Shown here: positions 42,009 through 47,832 of the stretch, in pieces
Position numbering within the stretch: the first letter of the stretch is position 1
Layout: the number at the start of each line of letters is the position of its first letter
DNA from: JADCRZ01 sp041751095
Lineage (GTDB): Bacteria > Bacteroidota > Bacteroidia > Chitinophagales > Chitinophagaceae
Assembly (NCBI GenBank): GCA_041751095.1
Contig: JBGSYC010000103.1
Location: 1 to 47,832, forward strand
DNA: 47,832 nt
Direction: 5' to 3'
Position numbers and translations under genes: made by a program
The notes under the pieces: generated by a model
What the model saw: only the letters and a program-made list of their open reading frames with translations
Told to the model about the DNA's origin: nothing
Databases searched by the model: none

Positions 42009-44513
42009 TTGAAATACAGCTTAGAAGAGATAGCAGGCATTATCAAAGGTGAAATTCTGTCGAACCATGGAGATCAATGGATAGAACATTTACTGCTCGA
42101 TAGCCGGAAACTTAATTTCCCGTTAACTTCCCTGTTCATCGCTTTAACGGGAAGCCGCCGCAATGGACATCTATTTATCCGGGAGGTATATGACAAGGGA
42201 ATCTTCAATTTTGTCATAACCGAAAACATCGCGATAAAAGATTACCCGTCTGGTAATTTTATTATGGTAAAAGATGCCATGCAGGCCCTGCATGCCCTGG
42301 CCATACATCATCGTAAAAAGTTTAAGATTCCCGTGATCGGTATTACGGGCAGTAATGGAAAAACAATCGTCAAAGAGTGGCTGAATCAACTGCTTGAAGG
42401 AACGTATAACATTGTAAGGAGCCCCAAAAGCTATAATTCGCAGATCGGCGTGCCGTTAAGCGTCTGGCAAATGAATGAATCCAACCAGCTTGGAATTTTT
42501 GAAGCCGGCATTTCCGAGAGCGGAGAAATGGACAAGCTTGAAAAGATCATTCAGCCTTCACTGGGTGTGTTTACAAATATCGGGGAAGCGCATAGTGAAG
42601 GTTTTTTAAATGTCCGGCAAAAGGTGAATGAAAAACTCCAGCTTTTTAAAAATGTTGACACGCTTATTTATTGTAAAGATTACCCCTCCATCAATGAAGG
42701 CATTGCATCCTACATCAGGCAGCTCCGGGAGGGCACCACCGCCTCAAAGATCAATTACTTCGGCTGGAGCGCAAAAACAGACGCAATGTTGCGTGTTACT
42801 TCTATTGTAAAGAATACTGACAGCACAACGATTTCAGCGGTATACATGGAGCAGCCAATCAGCATTCGCATACTTTTGACCGATGACGCTTCCATTGAAA
42901 ACGCAATTACCTGCTGGGCGGTGTTGTGTCACCTCGGGATAAAGCAGGAGTATGCTGAGCAGCGCTTTTTGCAGCTTTCCCATATTGCCATGCGTTTGGA
43001 ACTAAAGAAGGGTATAAACAACTGTTCGATCATCAACGACAGTTATAGTGCCGACCTCAGTTCGTTAAAGATTGCTTTAGATTATCTATCGCACCAACAT
43101 CAGCATGGCAGGAGAACAGTTATTCTCTCGGATATCCTGCAAAGCGGAAAAACGGAGAAGGACCTTTATATGGAAGTGGCTGATTTGTTGAAAGGAAGAA
43201 ACATTAACCGGTTAATCGGCATAGGAAAGCAGATATCGAGGCATCACCAGGTGTTTGAAACGGTGCCAGGAATGCAATTGAATTTTTACCCTGATGTTGA
43301 TTCTTTTCTCGGTCATTTTTACCAGCTGTCTTTCAGTCATGAAACGATACTTCTTAAAGGAGCACGGGTGTTTGCTTTTGAGCACGTTGGCCGTTTGCTC
43401 GAGCAGAAAGTGCACCAGACTGTTTTGGAGATCAGCCAAAGCGCTTTACTGCATAACCTGAGGGTGTACCAGAATTTGCTTCGTCCGGCCACAAAGCTGA
43501 TGGCTATGGTAAAGGCTTTTTCTTATGGAAGCGGCAGTTACGAAATCGCAAATATGCTCCAGTTTCACAAAGTGGACTACTTGGCGGTGGCCTATGCCGA
43601 TGAAGGCATTGACCTGCGGAAGGCTGGTATCACGCTGCCGGTGATGGTGATGAATCCTGAAGAAAGTACGTTTGATGCCCTGGTTCTTTTTAATCTCGAG
43701 CCCGACATTTATTCGTTAAACCTGCTGAAAGATTTTGATACTTTTTTAAAGAAGAAAGGGGTGACGCATTTTCCTGTCCATATCGAGCTGGAAACGGGAA
43801 TGAACCGGTTAGGATTTGCCCGGCAGGAAATTCCGGGCTTGATCCGCTTGCTTTTAGCAAGTTCGTTCGACGTTAAAAGTGTCTTCAGTCACCTGGTTTC
43901 AAGTGAGGACCCAATGCACGATGAATTTACGCAGCACCAGGCGAAATCTTTTTTGCTGGCCTGTACTGAAATACAAACTGCAACCGGGTATTCATTTATC
44001 CGGCATATAGCAAATTCATCCGCCGTTTCAAGGCACCCCGATCTGCAACTGGATATGGTCCGGCTGGGAATAGGACTTTACGGAATCAATAATGCTGCAA
44101 ATAGTTCTCTTGATCTGAAAGACGTTTCCAGCCTGAAAACAACCATTGCACAGATAAAAAAAATAAACAAGGGGGAGACAGTTGGCTATGGAAGGAAAGG
44201 TGTGGCAAATGAGGATTCCCTGGTAGCCACGGTAAGGATAGGATATGCTGACGGCTATCCAAGGCGCCTCGGCAATGGGAAAGGGAAGATGTTGGTTAAA
44301 GGACAATACGCTCCTGTGATCGGCAATGTATGTATGGACATGACAATGATCAATATTACGGGCATTGAGGGAGTGCAGGAAGGCGATGATGTAATTGTTT
44401 TTGGAGCGCGCCTTCCGGTGCAGCAGCTCGCAGAATGGGCAGAAACTATTCCATATGAGATACTGACCGGCATATCGCAGCGCGTCAAGAGGGTATATTT
44501 TGAAGAATCCTGA
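42009..44513 (+). CDS. MurF-alanine racemase fusion
   Basis: An 834-residue bifunctional enzyme. The N-terminal Mur ligase (about 1-455) adds D-Ala-D-Ala to the UDP-MurNAc-tripeptide; its ATP loop is GITGSNGKT (111-119). The C-terminal alanine racemase (about 465-834) has the PLP lysine K502 in AMVKAFSYGSG and the tyrosine-bearing TVGYGRKG. The fusion is characteristic of Bacteroidota. It gives both D-Ala supply and incorporation in one chain. The start is TTG at 42009, giving MKYSLEEIAGII as expected for MurF. Heptanucleotide repeats begin immediately after the stop codon. Confidence 0.95.
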   Translation: MKYSLEEIAGIIKGEILSNHGDQWIEHLLLDSRKLNFPLTSLFIALTGSRRNGHLFIREVYDKGIFNFVITENIAIKDYPSGNFIMVKDAMQALHALAIHHRKKFKIPVIGITGSNGKTIVKEWLNQLLEGTYNIVRSPKSYNSQIGVPLSVWQMNESNQLGIFEAGISESGEMDKLEKIIQPSLGVFTNIGEAHSEGFLNVRQKVNEKLQLFKNVDTLIYCKDYPSINEGIASYIRQLREGTTASKINYFGWSAKTDAMLRVTSIVKNTDSTTISAVYMEQPISIRILLTDDASIENAITCWAVLCHLGIKQEYAEQRFLQLSHIAMRLELKKGINNCSIINDSYSADLSSLKIALDYLSHQHQHGRRTVILSDILQSGKTEKDLYMEVADLLKGRNINRLIGIGKQISRHHQVFETVPGMQLNFYPDVDSFLGHFYQLSFSHETILLKGARVFAFEHVGRLLEQKVHQTVLEISQSALLHNLRVYQNLLRPATKLMAMVKAFSYGSGSYEIANMLQFHKVDYLAVAYADEGIDLRKAGITLPVMVMNPEESTFDALVLFNLEPDIYSLNLLKDFDTFLKKKGVTHFPVHIELETGMNRLGFARQEIPGLIRLLLASSFDVKSVFSHLVSSEDPMHDEFTQHQAKSFLLACTEIQTATGYSFIRHIANSSAVSRHPDLQLDMVRLGIGLYGINNAANSSLDLKDVSSLKTTIAQIKKINKGETVGYGRKGVANEDSLVATVRIGYADGYPRRLGNGKGKMLVKGQYAPVIGNVCMDMTMINITGIEGVQEGDDVIVFGARLPVQQLAEWAETIPYEILTGISQRVKRVYFEES

Positions 44514-44548
44514 GTAGTGGGTAGTGGGTAGTGAGTAGTGAGTAGTGT
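44514..44548. repeat. heptanucleotide array 1 (GTAGTGR, five units)
   Basis: Five head-to-tail 7-base units starting directly after the murF-alr stop: GTAGTGG twice, GTAGTGA twice, then GTAGTGT. The last base drifts between units, unlike the second array. Confidence 0.85.
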
Positions 44549-44570
44549 ACTTAGCTGAAAGCCGGAGGCT

Positions 44571-44636
44571 GATTGCTGATTGCTGATTGCTGATTGCTGA
44601 TTGCTGATTGCTGATTGCTGATTGCTGATTGCTGAT
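44571..44636. repeat. heptanucleotide array 2 (GATTGCT, nine units)
   Basis: Nine identical head-to-tail copies of GATTGCT plus a partial unit GAT, 50 bases upstream of the lspA promoter. The perfect identity of all units suggests recent slippage or recent origin. Confidence 0.95.
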
Positions 44637-44685
44637 GGCCGATGGCTCATAGCGCCGACAGCCGAACTTTTAACGCCTCATACGA

Positions 44686-44714
44686 TTGCCGCATCTGCCA
44701 TTACATTATATTTG
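44686..44714 (+). promoter_or_regulatory. promoter of lspA (TTG-N18-TATATTTG)
   Basis: TTG (44686-44688), 18 bases, then TATATTTG (44707-44714): a full two-element match. The GTG start of lspA lies 17 bases further on. This decides the start codon, since any upstream start in the frame would lie within the promoter. Confidence 0.65.
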
Positions 44715-44730
44715 CCTTCAAAATTTTATA

Positions 44731-45450
44731 GTGAAGGGCCGAACTATCTTCTTGCTGATTTTAATTATCCTCGTAGCAGACCAGGCTTTCAAAATTTGGG
44801 TTAAAACCAATATGCCTTTGAGCTACAGCTGGGATCAATATCATTCTATGGTATCACCTTACGACCGCGGAATCCGTCCCCTTGGCTGGAGCAGGGATTG
44901 GTTCCAGATATATTTCGTAGAAAATGAAGGGATGGCATGGGGATGGAAGTTCGGCGGCGAATGGGGCAAAATGGCTCTCACTCTTTTTCGCCTTTTTGCC
45001 GTGATCTTTGGTGTGTTCTATATCAGGAGCATTATCCGTAAAAGGTACCACCCGGGGTTCATTTTATGCGCCGGGCTGATTTTTGCCGGCGCTCTCGGCA
45101 ATTTGATAGACAGCATGTTTTATGGGCTCATTTTCGAAGAAAGCACGTTTACTTCAGTAGCCAGGATCTTTCCGCTAAAAGGTTATGCCGGCTTTTTACA
45201 CGGCAAAGTAGTTGATATGTTGTACTTTCCGATCATCCAGTCTCATTATCCCACCTGGGTTCCCATTATTGGCGGTAAGGAATTTGAATTTTTCAGTCCT
45301 GTGTTCAATATTGCTGATGCGTCTATTTCTACCGGGGTTATTGCCATTTTACTCTTTCAGAAACGGTTTTTTAAAAATCACCCACCTTCTACCGGCCACC
45401 CGGTTGTAGAAACAAATTCAAAGGTGAATGATAACATACAGGTGCTTTGA
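44731..45450 (+). CDS. lspA: lipoprotein signal peptidase (signal peptidase II), enlarged form
   Basis: A 239-residue four-helix membrane aspartic protease that cleaves prolipoproteins before the lipidated cysteine. Conserved blocks are VADQAFKIW, NEGMAWG, GALGNLID (N124, D127), KVVDMLYF and FNIADASISTG. By comparison with the known family, D162 and D196 are the catalytic pair. It is longer than the usual 160-170 residues: about 25 extra residues separate GNLID from KVVD, and about 30 extend the loop after helix 1. The arginine after NLID is replaced by serine. The start is GTG at 44731, downstream of the promoter. Confidence 0.93.
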   Translation: MKGRTIFLLILIILVADQAFKIWVKTNMPLSYSWDQYHSMVSPYDRGIRPLGWSRDWFQIYFVENEGMAWGWKFGGEWGKMALTLFRLFAVIFGVFYIRSIIRKRYHPGFILCAGLIFAGALGNLIDSMFYGLIFEESTFTSVARIFPLKGYAGFLHGKVVDMLYFPIIQSHYPTWVPIIGGKEFEFFSPVFNIADASISTGVIAILLFQKRFFKNHPPSTGHPVVETNSKVNDNIQVL

Positions 45451-45483
45451 TTTCATGCTTATCTTTATACATAATTTGACACT

Positions 45484-46341
45484 ATGAAACATGTATCTAA
45501 AATAGTTGTGCTGCTTTTTTCTCTCGCCGTATTGGTCTCATGCAGTAAAGAGTACAGTATTGAAACAAACGGGAAAACGGACAGCAGCTCAAATTGCAAA
45601 TTGCAAAAACTTATTGAAACCGATCCAGTTGGCGGTGATGCGGAATATGCTTTTATCAGCGCCTATGATGCAGCTAACAAGGTTTCCAATATTCAACTGG
45701 TTGACAGCAGTACAAATTCGGTGGATTTTTCGTTTCCTGTCAGTTATCCTTCCGGCCGGGTGCAGGTAGATGCAGATCAGTACTTTGTAACCGGGTCTAA
45801 TGGCAAGATCACCGAATTTCATGGTTATGAATACCCTGATGATAAAACAAGTGAAAGGTTGATCGCCCGGTACACATATAACGCCTCAGGCCTGTTGACA
45901 AAGAGAACAGCGGAATATGATTCGCTGAAGGGTGTTACGGCCTTTCAGATCGTTTACTCATATACCGGAAACAATGTTACCAAGGCTGAAATCAGCTTAA
46001 ACTTTGGCCCGGCGCTGGCTAAAGTTGGAGAAATCCTTTATGAATATGACGTGTCGAAACCGGTGAAAAGCTTTATTTCCCTGCATTCGGTGGCAAGCGA
46101 ACTATTCCTTTTCCAGACGGCTGTAAACGCGGGATTATCTTCTGTAAACGCGCTCACGAAAGCTACCGTGAAAATACTGAACGTCTCTAACGGCAACCTC
46201 GACAGCTTCGTGACCAATTTTGTCAACTATAAGATCAATTCAAAAAATTACGTTACAAGCTTTGATGTAACCGGGGATGATTTTGACGTGGCTGGCCTGT
46301 CTTCAGGAAAGAGGTATGTTCTGAATTATCACTGCTTCTAA
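45484..46341 (+). CDS. predicted lipoprotein of unknown function
   Basis: A 285-residue exported protein; the lipobox VLVSC puts the lipidated cysteine at C20, followed by a Ser/Thr/Asn-rich linker. The mature part has repeated YTYNASGLLTKRTAEYDS-type strands, like the YD/RHS-type or DUF4595-like lipoproteins common in Bacteroidota. No catalytic motif is visible. It lies 33 bases after lspA, and being a lipoprotein it is a potential LspA substrate, although that is true of all lipoproteins here. Confidence 0.75.
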   Translation: MKHVSKIVVLLFSLAVLVSCSKEYSIETNGKTDSSSNCKLQKLIETDPVGGDAEYAFISAYDAANKVSNIQLVDSSTNSVDFSFPVSYPSGRVQVDADQYFVTGSNGKITEFHGYEYPDDKTSERLIARYTYNASGLLTKRTAEYDSLKGVTAFQIVYSYTGNNVTKAEISLNFGPALAKVGEILYEYDVSKPVKSFISLHSVASELFLFQTAVNAGLSSVNALTKATVKILNVSNGNLDSFVTNFVNYKINSKNYVTSFDVTGDDFDVAGLSSGKRYVLNYHCF

Positions 46342-46394
46342 CACCCCATCTCCCATACGTTTTTATTTGGCAGCAAATCATTCAGTGGGGAACG

Positions 46395-46538
46395 TAGCCT
46401 CATGGGGGCCACGTGTTTATATCAAAACCTGCTCCAACGGTTCGGCACCATAGAGCCCCGGGAGGGATTACGCGGCTCCTATGGAGCCGAAGATTTAATT
46501 AAGAGCATTGCTAAAAACACGAGGCTCCTACCGGAGCC
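46395..46538. repeat. palindromic module with GGCTCC/GGAGCC hairpins, copy 2
   Basis: GGCTCCTATGGAGCC (46474-46488) and its GAA tail are identical to 20808-20825. The right arm AACACGAGGCTCCTACC, itself part of a second hairpin (46523-46538), resembles the right arm of copy 1. The left end (46404-46421, GGGGGCCACGTGTTTATA) is an inverted relative of the same arm. The whole stretch lies in the 358-base gap between the lipoprotein gene and fumC. Confidence 0.6.
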
Positions 46539-46584
46539 AACTCTTCTGCCCGCCAAGAAAAGATATAATTCAGGAATGGCCCCG

Positions 46585-46623
46585 TCGATGGCGCCTCACC
46601 AACGGCGACAATTGAAATGCACC
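46585..46623. repeat. solo copy of the repeat-element end sequence
   Basis: GGCGACAATTGAAATGCACC (46604-46623) is identical to the right end of the element at 20636-21265. The preceding GGCGCCTCACCAAC matches the inside of the left end (reverse strand). About 40 bases are shared with the left arm. No partner arm is present nearby. It lies 76 bases before fumC. Confidence 0.65.
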
Positions 46624-46699
46624 TTCACTATCGTTCAATCGCTGAATTGACGTAAATTCGCTATCGGGAAAGTTCAGCATTACATCAACAAAGCCAAAA

Positions 46700-47832
46700 A
46701 TGGATTACCGCATAGAGAAAGACACCATGGGTGAAGTTCAGGTGCCCGTTGACGCCTTATACGGCGCTCAGACGCAGCGCAGCATCGACAACTTCAAAAT
46801 TGCACAGGACATTAACAAAATGCCGAAAGAAATTATCCGCGCTTTTGCTTACCTGAAAAAAGCTGCTGCTATCACCAACTTTGAAGCGGGGATCCTTGAT
46901 AAACAAAAATGTGAGCTGATCGGGCAGGTATGTGATGAGATACTTGAAGGTAAACTGGATGATTATTTTCCTCTCGTTGTATGGCAGACGGGAAGCGGAA
47001 CCCAAAGCAACATGAATGTCAATGAAGTCATCGCATACCGCGGGCATGTATTAAAAGGGGGGCAGCTTTCCGATAAGGATAAATTTCTTCACCCTAACGA
47101 TGACGTTAATAAGTCGCAGTCATCAAACGATACCTTTCCTACTGCCATGCATATTGCGGCGTACAAGTCGCTGATCGAAATAACGATCCCGGGCATTGAC
47201 AAACTGCGAAATACCCTCTCTGAAAAAAGCAGGATGTTCATGCATGTGGTGAAGATAGGAAGGACGCATTTTATGGACGCCACTCCCCTGACCCTGGGCC
47301 AGGAGATCAGCGGTTACGTATCACAATTAGACCATGGGCTGAAAGCTATCCGGAACACATTGCCGCACCTGTCGGAACTGGCGCTGGGCGGAACGGCAGT
47401 AGGAACAGGAATCAACACCCCGGAGGGGTATGCTGAGCATGTGGCGGCGAAAATAGCTGAGCTTACCGGTCTGCCGTTTGTCACAGCGGAAAACAAATTC
47501 GAAGCGCTGGCGGCACACGACGCCATTGTTGAATCACATGGAGCTTTAAAGACCATCGCCGTTAGCCTGATGAAAATAGCCAACGACATCCGCATCCTGT
47601 CTTCAGGCCCGAGATCGGGGATAGGTGAGATATTCATACCGGATAATGAACCCGGTTCCTCTATTATGCCGGGAAAGGTAAACCCTACGCAATCGGAAGC
47701 CCTTACCATGATAGCAGCGCAGGTGATGGGTAATGATGTAGCCATTAATATCGGTGGCGCCACCGGCCATTTTGAATTAAATGTTTTTAAACCGGTGATG
47801 ATCTATAATTTTCTCCATTCTGCCAGGCTTCT
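46700..47832 (+). CDS. fumC: fumarate hydratase class II, truncated by the window edge
   Basis: The first 377 residues of a class II fumarase, which interconverts fumarate and L-malate in the TCA cycle. Conserved segments are YGAQTQRSI, QTGSGTQSNMNVNEV, the substrate-binding NKSQSSNDTFPT, IGRTHFMDATPL with the catalytic histidine, and the family signature GSSIMPGKVNPTQ. The frame is open to the last base, so roughly 85-90 C-terminal residues lie beyond the window. It starts at the ATG 46700 after the repeat block. Confidence 0.96.
   Translation, partial: MDYRIEKDTMGEVQVPVDALYGAQTQRSIDNFKIAQDINKMPKEIIRAFAYLKKAAAITNFEAGILDKQKCELIGQVCDEILEGKLDDYFPLVVWQTGSGTQSNMNVNEVIAYRGHVLKGGQLSDKDKFLHPNDDVNKSQSSNDTFPTAMHIAAYKSLIEITIPGIDKLRNTLSEKSRMFMHVVKIGRTHFMDATPLTLGQEISGYVSQLDHGLKAIRNTLPHLSELALGGTAVGTGINTPEGYAEHVAAKIAELTGLPFVTAENKFEALAAHDAIVESHGALKTIAVSLMKIANDIRILSSGPRSGIGEIFIPDNEPGSSIMPGKVNPTQSEALTMIAAQVMGNDVAINIGGATGHFELNVFKPVMIYNFLHSARL

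Noticed and set aside
44571..44636. Possible CRISPR array
   Set aside because: The repeat unit is only 7 bases with no spacers; it is a simple tandem repeat, and no cas gene is in the window.
44255..44650. Minus-strand frame with a repeating SAISNQQ heptapeptide
   Set aside because: A 7-base tandem array gives a 7-residue repeat in any open frame. The rest of the frame lies antisense to the racemase domain, so it is not a gene.
46402..46650. Plus-strand 82-codon frame across the second repeat block
   Set aside because: It runs through hairpins and the shared element end, has biased composition, and has no independent support.
1..47832. tRNA, rRNA, tmRNA or SRP RNA genes
   Set aside because: No GGTTCGAATCC-type T-loop or other diagnostic RNA motif was found by eye on either strand; a covariance search was not possible.

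Overview
The window reads as chromosomal DNA of a member of the Bacteroidota, most likely a Chitinophagaceae-like soil or water bacterium. Supporting signs are a MurF-alanine racemase fusion, the GldF/GldG gliding ABC components, a large BNR-repeat protein ending in a type-A type IX secretion tail, DUF5686 and BamA-type outer-membrane barrels, the acpP-fabF-rnc order, and repeated promoter -7 boxes of the form TAnnTTTG close to start codons. Shine-Dalgarno sequences are mostly absent. The placement is inferred from gene content; no rRNA gene or other phylogenetic marker was compared.

Layout. 1-837 is the 3' part of a class III aminotransferase. 854-4703 (minus) is a glycerol operon, glpK-glpD-glpF. 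4817-7345 is a DUF5686 outer-membrane protein. A spacer with a candidate structured RNA (7346-7656) leads to a diacylglycerol/undecaprenol kinase and a DUF1361 protein. 8898-12347 is a large protein joining a degenerate peptidase-like region, a TolB-like propeller and a BamA-like barrel. An MBL-fold hydrolase and a polysaccharide flippase follow. 14827-17545 (minus) is a four-gene set: lipoprotein, multi-pass membrane protein, histidine kinase, LuxR-type regulator. Next come a small orphan protein, a di-haem peroxidase, and a translation-quality and housekeeping group (arfB, dtd, MazG-like, glyQS). A repeat-rich block lies at 20636-21265. 22972-27779 holds a small membrane protein, a flavin reductase, a secreted orphan and the BNR/T9SS protein.

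27854-38173 is mostly core metabolism and information processing: mfd, DUF4870, GNAT, acpP-fabF-rnc, methylmalonyl-CoA epimerase and iscS-iscU-iscA. 38489-46341 is envelope-related: gldF-gldG, terC, murF-alr, lspA and a lipoprotein. A second repeat block (46395-46623) precedes fumC, which runs off the right edge.

The genes mostly look like ordinary core and envelope functions. The least explained parts are intergenic. They are a roughly 630-bp element with 21-22 bp inverted ends whose end sequence and internal hairpin recur 25 kb away, two adjacent heptanucleotide arrays just upstream of lspA, and candidate structured RNAs at 7.4-7.6 kb, at 20.1 kb and downstream of rnc.
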